From Tanypteryx hageni (taxonomy: Eukaryota > Arthropoda > Insecta > Odonata > Petaluridae), in NCBI GenBank assembly GCA_028673005.1, contig CM054116.1:77512572-77576571 (forward strand): DNA of 64,000 bases, read 5' to 3'. Below are positions 1 through 10,700 of the stretch, in pieces. The notes under the pieces were generated by a model that saw only the letters and a list, made by a program, of their open reading frames with translations, ran no database searches and was not told the origin of the DNA. A program made the translations under genes and the position numbers. Within the stretch, counting starts at the first letter, position 1, and every line of letters begins with the position of its first letter.

Positions 1-1079
1 TGCTGAGTTTTGAGACCGGCAATCTCCTACAGATGCTTCCACTCTCTCAATCTCTGCCAGAAGAGAGTATATAAATAGCAAGGTGGGAAACTATTTTTTG
101 GTAAGAGTGATAATGAATTACGCCTAGAAAAAAACTTTTACTTCGCAAAATTATCAGAAGCGTTTTATGGCCTAAATTTCGGTGATATACGGTTTAATCA
201 GCAAATATAAGATAAAAAAGAGTTTAAGTGAAAAAATTATGCTCGGCGTTTTCTTTAGCAATGAAATATCTCCAAATGGGCTTAATTATCGTATAATAAT
301 AATAATTATTCATCCGTCTCGAAATGAAGCGGCTCTTCTGTTCCGAGCCGGTGTTAATTTTACGGTTTTGTTTCGAAAGCTGAGCGTGCGATTGGTTTAC
401 TTAGGATTTTATTTTTATTTAGCAGTTTTGTTGGATATTTATTTAAAAGCACGAGATCGTACACTTTGCCCTTGACTTGGGCGGTGTTTTTTCCTCGATT
501 CGAGTGGCCATCTTGGTTGGGTGGACATGAATCTATGTTTGCCGTTAAGTTCACGTAATCTGAGATAAGCAATATTAAATTAGTATCTCTTTTGGTGTGA
601 TTAGATTGTCTCTTCAAGGAATCTTATGCTGCGGTCCATTATAGTATTTTAATCGTCGTAATGCCAAACCAACATGTTGCCTGGAAGAATAAATTTTAAA
701 TGTTAGTAGTACATAAAAGTAACGATAGGTGGCACATGATTTTTGCTTGATAAAGAAGTTTTATCGATTTAATATTTTCATATGATAACTGATTATTTGT
801 AGATAATACTTCTGCAGATGGTCCATGCCATATAATTAATTATTCAAAAATATGTTAATACTTATCCAAAACTTTGCTTGGTGATTTTAAAACAATTTGC
901 TTAGATTTTCTTACAGGGTGTAAAATAAGCTTGTATATGTATTTGAGTTTCGAACGAATACTCTTGATGTTTACACATTGGAAATGTATTAGCAGTAACC
1001 AAATCGATTTCAATAGCTCTTTTTGTGGTAAATTATACTTTCAGTAAAAACGCGCCGAGTGACGAATACATGTAAATCA
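1..1079. other. AT-rich spacer, no gene seen
   Basis: No open frame here resembles a known protein. A TATA-box-like string (tataaata) lies near position 69-76, but no initiator or downstream exon could be tied to it. The stretch is otherwise AT-rich with short A and T runs, as expected of intergenic or intronic DNA. Confidence 0.6.
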
Positions 1080-1421
1080 CAGTGCACCCCAATTATAACG
1101 CGGCTCGTTAAATGCGCGGCATCGAATTTAACGCGGGTCTTATTCAAGCCCTCAAGAAAAGTTTTTTTTTCACCAGGTGGGTTCTATTTTCTTACTTTAA
1201 ACCTTATGTGGATTCATGATTTTTACCAACGTAGTTGCATTCCATTGCAGCGGCTATAGTACGTAGACATTTTTTCCTCTCTCTTTCTCCTTCCACTGTT
1301 TTACATTAATATTAGTGCATGCAAACAAAACTAGTTTCTAAGTTATCTTTATATAACGCGGGTTTCCCTATAACGCGGGTTAACTTTTTCCCCCGATAAC
1401 CGCTATATTGAGGGTGCACCG
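1080..1421. mobile_element. Tigger/pogo-like non-autonomous element (MITE)
   Basis: The ends are inverted copies. The left end begins CAGTGCACCCC and the right end, read on the other strand, begins CGGTGCACCCT; nine of the first ten bases match and both continue into ATATAACG/ATATAGCG-like sequence. A TA follows the right end (1422-1423) and CA precedes the left end, compatible with a decayed TA target duplication. Several direct copies of the motif AACGCGG lie inside near both ends. The CAGT start, TA target and 'ATAACGCGGG' style of ends are typical of pogo/Tigger members of the Tc1/mariner superfamily. At about 342 bp it has no room for a transposase, so it would depend on one supplied in trans. 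Family assignment is an inference from the ends. Confidence 0.6.
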
Positions 1422-3055
1422 TAATTTGGGATGAAAAATATTTAAAACCAGGTAACATTCGAATTAGAACTTTTCTGGAATTTTATATTAATACTAGCGT
1501 AATTGCCCGTCAAATATGAGGGGATTATCACAAAAGCATTCCAAATATATATGATTTCGATATGAAAAATCAGTAAGATATGCTATGATCTGGTTTGGCT
1601 ATCGTGCACAATCTAATCAGTGTTTTTTAAAGTTATCTTTGTTTTAATTATACAGTTTAAGTAATTGTTAGTAGAGAGGTAAAATGATTACCCAAATACT
1701 TTATGAAAATAAGAGGAAAATCGAAATAATAAGATGTAATGCATAAAGAAGTAGCTGAAGTTTGCTTGAAATATTTGAGCAAATTATGTTATTAAAAACG
1801 TATAGAATTTAACTTAATAAATGAATAATTTTACTCTTATTAACGCGTAAAACAGAATAAAATGTGAATCAACAGTCAATTTACCATAAAAGGAAAAATG
1901 TGTAGTAACTTACTTACTATTAACTAAATACTTACATGAATTGCAATGAATTTAACTATATTTTAAGATCGCAATTTTCTTTTAACTACATTACTTTTGA
2001 AAATTTTCCATAAAAATCATTTTAGTTACAGAAATTTAAATAAAAGTCATAAAATGTTATTTTTCACTCCTATTTGATATTCGGTTCGAAATATTTGCTG
2101 TATTATCAGTTTAAAAAATCCATTGAAAATTACGTGACCTATATTTAGTTTTATGAATTCCCACCATATGGCAATGGCGCATGATTCAGTAGTATAACAT
2201 TTTTTATAATCAATTATAATTTATTATTGTTATTTTTGTACTGCAGCTCCTTTTAATCCTATACATATGCTACATCCTCTTCCTCTTTCTCAATTTCTGC
2301 TCATTTCCATTCTATTTTCCTTCCTCTCTCTAATTACTTAATAGATTCAGTAAATAAGTTATACTCATGTATAAAAGTCTGTCTGAACCGTGTTAAAGCA
2401 CTAATTTGGTACATTTATTATGAGGCCAAGAATAGAATTCAACTATTGGGACAACAGTGGCCCAATATAAAAAAATGCGTGAAAACGTGAAAAATCGTAT
2501 TAAAACGTAATTTTTGGAGGTTTACGAATGAGATTTAAATTCTTCTCTTTGCATAACCACGTTAAATATCTCATCCTTGAAATATTTTAAAATGTAAACG
2601 AAAAAGGTCTGCATGTCAAGGAATGGCTTTTTGGGTGATTCATATATGCAATGCGAATTTATAACTCAGGTTAATTATAGGATGAACTGCAAAGAAACTA
2701 TGAAAATAACTATAATAAACTAATGGAGCAACACATGACTTTCTCCATATTTATATGGTAAATTACATGTTGTTAGCTTTGGGATTGTTGTCAATATTTA
2801 CTTCCGGTTGACAATTAAGAAAAGAAAAAGGAGCGTTACTAAGACGTAACTAAGCGTCAATTGCTAACATTAGTCTTCGGTAGGTGGCGTGGTGGTGGCA
2901 GCTAAAAATATAATATCTCTTAAACAATGCATTATATGGAAAAATGTATCAAACAAAGGCTGTAGACAATTATATTTTCTACAACTTTTATTCCAGTACA
3001 TTTTAACATTTATCAAATATTAAAGCAAATATTTTAAAATAACGGATAAGTGACT
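1422..3055. other. AT-rich spacer, no gene seen
   Basis: More than 1.6 kb of AT-rich sequence with frequent stops in all frames. I see no domain, RNA gene or terminal inverted repeat. A short CT-rich patch lies near 2270-2335. Confidence 0.6.
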
Positions 3056-3345
3056 AGAGTAAACACCCACTTCTGCTAGACCGATTTTTACCAAAAACTA
3101 ATCAGATCTTTTAACTTTTATAAAAATGTTAAATATAAAATTTTGTGTTGACCTGACTAATAGTTTTTGAGTTAGAGCGCCCACAAAAATCTATCACATA
3201 CAGACAGACACACAGACATCATCAAGAAAATGGTCAAAACGTGTTCAGGGAACCTTAAAACATGTATTTCCGTTGAAATCTCGAATTCGATTTTTTCATG
3301 AAAAAAATACTTTATACTTCGTATATGGAGAAAGTAACATTAGTT
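3056..3345. repeat. Candidate dispersed repeat with (ACAG)-like core
   Basis: The block has a layout I associate with a dispersed arthropod repeat: a phrase on aligned-codon-like text, then an acagacagacacacagac core at about 3204-3221, then a tail phrase about 100 bases later ending in 'ACTTCGTATATGGAGAAAGTAA'-type sequence, followed by AT-rich DNA. The core-plus-tail order is what I see; membership of a named family is recalled loosely and was not checked. No coding capacity and no terminal repeats are visible. A second (GGAC)-rich patch at 3780-3815 may be a different repeat. Confidence 0.3.
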
Positions 3346-3914
3346 AATTACCAAAATTTTCAATAGGAAGTTAACTGAAAAGAAATTAATGAAAAACACG
3401 ATTTTAATTATAAATAATTCGGGCGCCTTCTCTCTCTCTCTCGTACTAAAGCTTTCAAAACACACCTTCCTTACGCGTGTAGTATAAGGGTGAAAATAAT
3501 CTCGAGGTTTAACAATGACACGGTCGGCAAGACAACATATCTTTGAAAAGCTTAAAATTTTCCAATAAATGTGATTTAAACGTATAACTTGAGCGATTTC
3601 TAACCGAAGGTAAAAGTCGACAATAAGAATAAGAATCTATTTATTTTTCTTTAAAATGGTCCACGTCTAAAGATTGTAGGTCAATTACTTCTAATTCAAT
3701 TTTGCAAAAGATAAAATACCTGCAAGTGAAAAAAGATATTTTTATGTGTTCTCTCATAGGGATTTCTATAGAGCGTTTCGGGGGACCAACGGACGGACGG
3801 ACCAACGGACAGAATAAGGATATTATGTATATAATTCGGGAATCAAATATGAAGTGGTTCAATTTATTTTAGTCTAAACCTTGTTAATAATACAGTTTTT
3901 TGTATCTGCGCCTA

Positions 3915-3998
3915 GTGATGGGCACAACCGATTGTTTCACAACCGATGGTTAATCGATAGTTGACAAAAACAATCGATTTTTCAATCAGTTTTTTAGA
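3915..3998. repeat. Inverted-repeat remnant, possible DNA-transposon end
   Basis: The sequence opens with GTGATGGGCACAACCGAT, a phrase like the ends of some hAT-type elements, and holds a perfect 9-bp inverted repeat: CGATTGTTT at 3929-3937 and AAACAATCG at 3968-3976. ACCGAT/ATCGAT motifs recur four times in 60 bases. No matching far end was found, so this is either a solo end or a small palindromic repeat. Confidence 0.3.
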
Positions 3999-4273
3999 CA
4001 AATGTTTCCGTTCATGTTGGGTATTGGAAAACAAGTTTCAATTAACTTCCACCGCGTAATTTATCTGATGAACTTCAGATTTAATTTTAATTAGTACAAA
4101 ATAAATCATTAATTCTCTTTAAACTTTGAACACACGAGTTATTAATAAAGAATCGAATGAAAAGTAGATGAAATGTATGCAAAGGCCTGCTTTTTCATTC
4201 TGCCAAATTTAAACTTGTTATTTAATCGACGTGTGTAATAACCGGCAAGAAACAAGATATTTAAACTTAATTA

Positions 4274-5062
4274 CAGTAAAACTCGGTTATTACGAGTGCC
4301 ATAGGATCGGAAAGTTTTGCTCGATACAGCCGTTACTTATTCGTTATACCGGGGAACGTAAAAACATGCATATACATATATAATAACATTTAGGATACAT
4401 TACAACAACAAAGTATTCATAAAGATTATATTTAAACCCTTTATGAACAGACAAAACAAAAGAAAAAGTGTATAAGTAAACAAACAAATCAAAAAGTAAC
4501 TTACAGACTTACATCATTAATTGCTCCGTTATTGCATATATAATTTAGAATTCTGTCCAGTTTCATAGATTTCACTTTGATGGCTCTAAGATTTTCTTTT
4601 ATTTATTACACTAAGAACATTAATAACATTATCGGAAGTGGCGCTATTTTCGAAAAATTCAATTAAGGTTTCCACGACATCCTGAGCTTGTAAGATCGTA
4701 GGTATTGTGTCTTTAACGCATGCATCGTTGTCTTCGTCACAATCTTCTTTATCTAACTCAGTCACTAATAGCTTTTTCCGTGGGAATTCCGGAAGCTATC
4801 AAATCGTCATCAATATGTTAATTGTTAATATCATTTAAATGGTCAAAATTCGTAATCCCATTTTCGTTTCAGCCATTCTGATAAAGGTAGATCATTTTTA
4901 TTAACGTTTTGGTTATTAACCGAAAATTCTCCCTACGATAAACTAGATTTCCGAAAACAATTTAAGACTTGCAGGTGTAACGGTATCCCATGCATCTTTA
5001 GCATTTGCTCACTATAGGCGCGATCTCGTTATACCCGTATTCGTTATAAACGAGTTCGACTG
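4274..5062 (-). mobile_element. Tigger/pogo-like DNA transposon, internally decayed
   Basis: The element is bounded by TA on both sides (4272-4273 and 5063-5064). Its ends are inverted copies that agree at 18 of 23 positions: left CAGTAAAACTCGG, right (other strand) CAGTCGAACTCGT, both continuing into TTAT-ACGA. That start and target are characteristic of pogo/Tigger elements. At 789 bp it is far shorter than a full Tigger element (usually over 2 kb), so it is a deletion derivative. The interior keeps a scrap of transposase on the minus strand, annotated separately, which fixes the orientation. No intact reading frame remains, so it cannot move itself. Confidence 0.75.
4940..4997 (-). pseudogene. 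Tigger/pogo transposase C-terminal fragment (frameshifted)
   Basis: Read on the minus strand, about 55 bases encode AWDTVTPASLK, and one frameshift later NCFRKSS. This matches the conserved block found after the third catalytic residue in Tigger/Jerky/pogo DDE transposases, where an A-W block is followed by a short helix and N-C-F-x-K-(A/S). The frameshift lies between the lysine and the asparagine. Upstream minus-strand sequence is acid-rich in places but too broken to align by eye. The fragment is non-functional; its value is to confirm the family of the surrounding element. Confidence 0.6.
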
Positions 5063-5064
5063 TA

Positions 5065-6117
5065 TATTTCTTTCAAAAATTTGAAAGACTCACCTAATAT
5101 TATTTTCGAGTTTTATGCATAATTTCATAGGCCACTTTTATTCATAATACTACGATTTCTCATAGAAATTTTTTAGCGTTCCTTATATCAAACCAGCACA
5201 TGAATACAATAAAAGAATAGTAGAAATACCTTTGCCCGATCAGGCCAAATCAATCGAAATAAAATTTTGTGTCATCCTAAGAAAATTAGATGAACTGCGT
5301 AAACATTGCAGCGATAGATATCAATAGACATCACTTCTCTTGGTAGTGATAAAAAGATTTAAGCGATTGTAAGTAGTTGCTTCTATCAGAATCGATGGCG
5401 AACACATTCATATAATTAGTCGAGAAAAACGCATTATTGTAGGTTAAATTTCAATTGAATGGGATTGCTATATTATTCATAAAGTCCCTTAAAATTTATA
5501 ATATTTATTGATAAAAAATTGATAGAAAAGTTGATCATACTTGTACCAAGGTATGTTCTGTTGCTTCAGACTGTTATTCATAAATGAGCGCGTGCAAAAA
5601 CCAACAAATGGCATAGTCTTAAAAATAAATTTAAAAAAATAAAAGAAATTAAAGTGTCTTACGATTCTTTTTTGAGTGTTTTGTTTATTTCCCAATACTA
5701 CGATTGACCCAGTCTTTTTTTTACAAGGTATATTTGAAAAGGAACTCCATCAATTTTTGTTTCACTTTTCTGTTATTTTGTCGATTCTGCAAGACATACA
5801 TAAAGGATTTAATATCTTATACGGTCCATAAAAACACGAAAGTCCTCGCAGAATTAGGCTTGGGTGAGCGTAATGTAAAACTTTTAACTATCGAGAAATA
5901 GCTTCTATAGTCACAGCGGGGAATCGGTTGCCTCAAACGACATCGAAAAAAGGTAAACCCGTTCTTTCTAGGCATTAAATCGACGGATAAACAAATTTAT
6001 TCCACATCCACCAAACACTAAAAAAGAAACACCCCCGCGATTGGTTAAGGCAGTTTTAAGGGCATAAAACTCTCCGCAAAAAGTTCTGAAAAAGTGAACC
6101 GTAAAAAAGGAGACCAT
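5065..6117. other. AT-rich spacer, no gene seen
   Basis: About 1 kb of spacer between the Tigger-like element and the GC-rich block. Short open frames (65-68 codons at 5489-5695 and 5704-5901) show no recognisable domain and are AT-driven. GC content rises from about 5930. Confidence 0.55.
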
Positions 6118-7620
6118 TTATAACACCCTCGACTCACGTCTCCTCGTGAGGGGAACCAACGCCTTTATCCAACGTCGCGAGGGCGCAAGTGCGCACGCCT
6201 TACCTCGTCTGTTTTTCATCGCGGCCTCGGGAGAGAGCGGAGCGTACGACTCAAACAGACGGGCGCAGAATGCGAACGAGACGAATGGCGTGTCGGGAGG
6301 GAGTTTCTGAGGTGTAGTTCCGTTTCCGATCGCCTCGGACAGCGAGGGATGGGCGACAGGGGGCGCGGGAGGGGCTGGAGGATCGGCGGAGACGAAAAAA
6401 GCGCGGGTTTCCAGACGGCGCCGTGCGGCATCACGGGGGACCTTTTTGGCGAGAACCTGACGGTAAGAACCCCCCTTCCACCATCCGAGCGTGTGGCACT
6501 CTGCCACGGCGTTTTCGGTGCGACGAGGCGCCTGCGTGAGCCTTCGCGGTGGAGGCCTCGCCCTCCGCAGGGTGAACGCGCGTGTATAATCGCCTTGTCT
6601 GTGTCACGCCTCGCGTGTCGTCTCCTTAACGCCGACTGTTGAGCGCACAAGTCTCCCCCTCTCCGTCGAACACCCTCCCTGGGGAAAACCACCTCCTCCT
6701 ACCCCATCCGTACCTCCTCTCTCCCTCCCTCTGGCTCCTCCGCGCTCTCTCTCCGCCGAACTTCCCCTCTTCCCGCTTCTCCGCCACGTTGGTGCGCGGG
6801 AGCTCCCGACTGTTCCCTCGCACAGTCGCCGCTAGGACTTAACCCGAACCGGCGAAGGGTAAACCAAACGCCACGCTTCCCTCTGCGGACGCGACGACGA
6901 ATGCAGAGGGATCGCACGAAACCCCGAATCGAAAGGGAGTGGAGGATTTTTTTCTGATCGAAAAAGTGGTGGCGTTTGACGTGTTTATCCTTACTCGAAA
7001 GAAAAAAATCGAACTTGGTGTCGAGCGCGCGAAAAAGAAGTGGATTCAATCATCTCGCGAAAGAAGCCGACGTTTACGTGTTGCGCGTACCTTTCGCGCA
7101 AAAGAGTGAACGGCGTCGACTGCTTGGGGTCAAGTGGAAGAGAACTATCTGGAGTCCACCCCCCAAATGACCGAAGATACGCAACAAAGGGATTTCCCAG
7201 TGTTATTCCAGTAAGAAGCAACAGACTCGACTTTCGGATGAGGGGACAGCCAATTAAAAGTAAATTGCGCTAAGGTTTATGACTTTTCACGTCATTCGTT
7301 CGAGTGAACCTCTAAAGACGATTGTCGACCTTGGTGCCCTGCTGTGACGTCTCCCCGAACACCAAGGTAGGTGTCATTGTGATGTTATTTTTTTGCCTCG
7401 TGTCGGTGGATGCGTTCGCAGGTTCATCCAAACTCCCTATTATCGGAGTCCTTGACTGTAGTCGGAGGGGCGTTCAATCTACCTAATCGTCCGGTTATTG
7501 GTTTAAATTACGGTTGAAAGATTCACCCTCTTGATCGGGAAGGGGCGTCGGGGTGGTGGTCGATGAATGCCTCATTCCGAAAGGATCGATGTGAAATCCT
7601 ATAATTGTTTGGGGACGGCG
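6118..7620 (+). promoter_or_regulatory. GC/CpG-rich block, candidate promoter and non-coding first exon
   Basis: GC content and CpG frequency jump here compared with both flanks, with many GCG, CGA and TCG steps. The block contains pyrimidine-rich runs (6655-6790) then mixed CpG-rich sequence. Near its far edge lies a full consensus splice donor, AAG|GTAGGT, with the cut after 7366. Open frames exist on both strands in several registers, the usual result of high GC, and none resembles a protein. A CpG-rich stretch ending in a strong donor is what a transcribed, untranslated first exon of a plus-strand gene could look like, with the rest of the gene beyond a long intron. No TATA box or clear initiator was found. 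This is inference. Confidence 0.3.
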
Positions 7621-10131
7621 GCTTCCCGCTATGCTCGGTCCCCGTCCGGGAGTGAGACGCTGTTGCTTTTTTCTGCGAACTGAGGATATGCGGGATGAGG
7701 GGGAGTGGGAAGGAGGGGGGCGCTTATAATAAAGTGGCTCGAATCGCATGGGTGACTCGCAGGGGAATTTTGTAAAAAGGGGTGGTAGTAAGCGGTAGCG
7801 ATCGGTGGCATGTATATTACGGCGGACAGGCGGTTGTCAAGAACGAACGGCATGCGCGGGTCCGTCTGGATTTCCAGGTTCAATTAATGCTGACCCCGTC
7901 GAAAATTCTCGCTGTACTCGGAGGAAACCCGATTACTAAACAAACAATAAACGCGAGGCACGTCTTCTGAATGCCATTTCGATATCCCCCGTGTTATGCA
8001 CACGGAATACTTTGAAAGCCAACAAAAATTCACGTCCTCGGCGTTAACTGATCAAAAACTAAAGCGCAAGAATAGAACTGGTACAAAACACCACGTACTT
8101 CATTCCACATTGAGGCGGGATCATTTGTGAGAATGCAAACAAGATAATCTACCTCGGAATTAGCTGTTTCCTTAGGAGAACGAGTTTATGTTGCGAACTC
8201 TTAAAATACTCTACGATGGTTACGATGCTGGGAAGAGGCTTTATATTATACACGTTGTTTGCGCTTTTAGTCCCCTCCGCTATCCTTCCTACTACTCACT
8301 TTGCGTCATGGAAAGCGTTTTGTGATACCCGAAGAACGAGATAGTCTCTCCCAGCTGTCCGTCGCGCTTTCTCTCTATTTCTCTCGCTGTGCTATGTATC
8401 ACCCACTCGCTCCGTAATCGCGAAGACTACGACCTTCGCTCTGAAGGTTATGCGTCTCTGCGTTACTTAGGAAACGTTACATAGGCGCCTTTCCCTCATC
8501 CCTTCAGAGGAGTGAAAACGCTTGGTGTCGCTTCGGAGAGCGTGCGTTGTTTTTTGATACGCTGAATTTCTTATCCTTCAAACGGCGGGGTTAAGGGAGA
8601 TGGAATATAGAGAGATGATGCCCAGAATTTTTCATTTATCGAATTAGACCTACGTGAAGCATTTTTCTGAGGGTAGCTTGGTAGCTTTCCCAGATCATGT
8701 AGTAGATATTTTATGGGGAATCTTTTACTTTGTCCGTATCGTTTCAGCGTGAATTCTGTGGACGACATAATGCTAGGTTTGAGTGATATTTTGTCATTAT
8801 TAACGATGTAAATTGGAATTATGGTCCTTTTTTATTTAAATCTGTACATTAGTTGAACATCGGTAACTGAAAGCTAAAGAAAGTCGAAAGGATCCTGATT
8901 CTTAGAATGTAATTTTAAGTGATATTTGTACGAACGAAAAATTATCTTTTACAAATTAGGTGCCCATATGGTAGGAATTTTGTTATATATGCTCATACTG
9001 TTGTAAAGTATCATGGCCAGGGCAAATCTCTTGATAGTTTAGCGTAATACGTCAGGTAGGTCTTGTTTATGCCATGTATAGATCCACTTATAATACTTGA
9101 CAATCCTAATCCACGACCACTCTTTGACGCACAGTTACTCTTACTACTTTGTTTACAATCCAACTTATAATAGCGTAAAATATTGTTTACTACCCGCGTT
9201 GTTTTCGTCCATTTCACACAAATATTCAACAGGGTTGGACACACCTGACAATTTATTATCGGTTGAGTATTTTTCTAAATAATCCGCCAAAGGAATCGGC
9301 CGACAGACGATTCGGGTGTTGCATGGGATTACGAAACCACGTTGTGAATTTCCAGCGCGTTAGCATTCAAATGGCGTCCGTCTGAAGCCGAACTTGGGCT
9401 TAAAAACTTTTGGAACGGACACAACTTCTTCTGTTGCCAAGTAGGGTAAGATTCATTCCACGCTATACGCTCGCAGTCCTCGTTCCCTCTCTAGAAAGCT
9501 AGAGGCACAAAGCGTGCGATTTTCCTTATATGCACAACAGAGTATGACTCCAATGTAAACCAAGGTCACTCTTTCCCTTTCCATTTCAGAGACCTGATTT
9601 TTTTAAATACGCCCTTTTTTCTCAACTTAGGATGCATTTGATGAGAGAAAAACGAGAATACTTGGCGGACTTCTGTAGTGTGTCGTGTGAGCCCTACGCA
9701 TTTCTCTCACGCTTCGTTTCCTCGGGTGGTTAACACGGTCGGTTACATGTCAGTTAGCGGCATTATACTCGTGAAACATTTCGAACACATCCTCAAGGAT
9801 AGTTACTTACCGGTCGTGAGTCATCGGTGGGCTTTACGAGCGAACGATGGTTGCGCTTTTCCTACGTCTTTTCTCAATCCATTTATCTTGTGGCTAATCG
9901 CATATTCTTTCGAAGGTGTCGAAGGTTTATTTTCCTTGGTTCAATTCGAAGTCCAAGCGGACCGAATTTTAAAAGATGTTTTTCTTCACCGAAAAGAAAC
10001 TTAATTACAAAAACAGATACATGTATGAACGTAGGCTTAAACGCTGCATTCCTAGGTGGGAGGAACAGTAATCAACAGCATTTTCAGCTGTTGTGAACCC
10101 GCCGACATTCGACTCCGTCAGAATTGTGGTT
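7621..10131. other. Spacer, no gene seen
   Basis: Mixed-composition DNA. A GC-richer patch runs to about 8560, then AT-rich sequence. Open frames of 62-108 codons (for example 9678-10004, plus) have no domain that I recognise. No terminal repeats, RNA genes or tandem arrays were seen. Confidence 0.5.
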
Positions 10132-10172
10132 CTCAAACTTTCAATTTTCGCGGCCCCCATTCATGTAACTAT
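10132..10172 (+). mobile_element. Solo hAT-like terminal sequence
   Basis: The phrase GTGGTTCTCAAACTT followed within 20 bases by CGCGGCCCCCAT is the layout of many hAT-type ends (a 'gTGGTTCTCAA' start, then a GCGGCCCCC block). The inverted partner was not found downstream before the LINE relic, so the element is truncated or the match is chance. Confidence 0.3.
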
Positions 10173-10316
10173 TAATAACTTTTATCACATCGTATTTCCT
10201 AAAATTCCCTGATAAACACTGTGATCGAGGATAGCAAATATTTGCTTGAAAATAAATTTCGGTGCAATTCAAAGTGAGTACATAGGTATTTTTTCTGTTG
10301 CTGTCGTTATATTTTT

Positions 10317-10700
10317 TCAATCACTAATGTCGGTTACTGCAGCTTTCCAATTTTTTCTATCCCATACGAGAGTCTTTACGTTCCTGTAGTTGCAAACATT
10401 CTTATCTGATATTGTTATATTGTTTTATTTATTCCAACCTAAGTCTTTTACCGGTAATTTTCCTTCGAAGTTCAATTTTACAATGGCACCAGGCCTTAAC
10501 GCGTGCCCTATTCACCTGCTCTTCTCTTATTTCTTACATTCGCTATAATTCTTTCCTCTTCGATCTTTTCCAAGATTTTTGAGATGGAGATTTAAGATGT
10601 CCATTTAATTTTTTTAAATTTTCTCCGACACCACATTTCGGAAACCTCAATTTTCCTTCTCTCGGCCTCTCATGTCTCGCATCCTAAAAGACTCCATATT
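10317..10700 (-). pseudogene. Decayed LINE (RTE-like) reverse-transcriptase C-terminal region
   Basis: On the minus strand, broken frames give, in order: L-L-G-C-E-T, then RRKIEVSEMWCRRKFKKIKW, then EEERIIANVRNKRR, then GKRLRLE, then NYRNVKTLVWDRKNWKAA and a stop at 10317-10319. The same order of blocks is found at the C-terminus of the better-preserved element at 46.2 kb: LYGAETWTL, ESFEMWTWRRMLKVKW, EKRMIIQTIRKRK, GKRERG, YQDIKRTAENRSIWR. Frameshifts and in-frame stops occur between blocks. This is therefore an old copy of a related retrotransposon, keeping only the region behind the polymerase domain. It cannot encode an enzyme. The relationship rests on block order and shared residues that I read by eye. 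Confidence 0.65.

Noticed and set aside
62..100. TATA-box-like tataaata with a possible promoter
   Set aside because: In AT-rich DNA such strings are common and no initiator, exon or frame follows.
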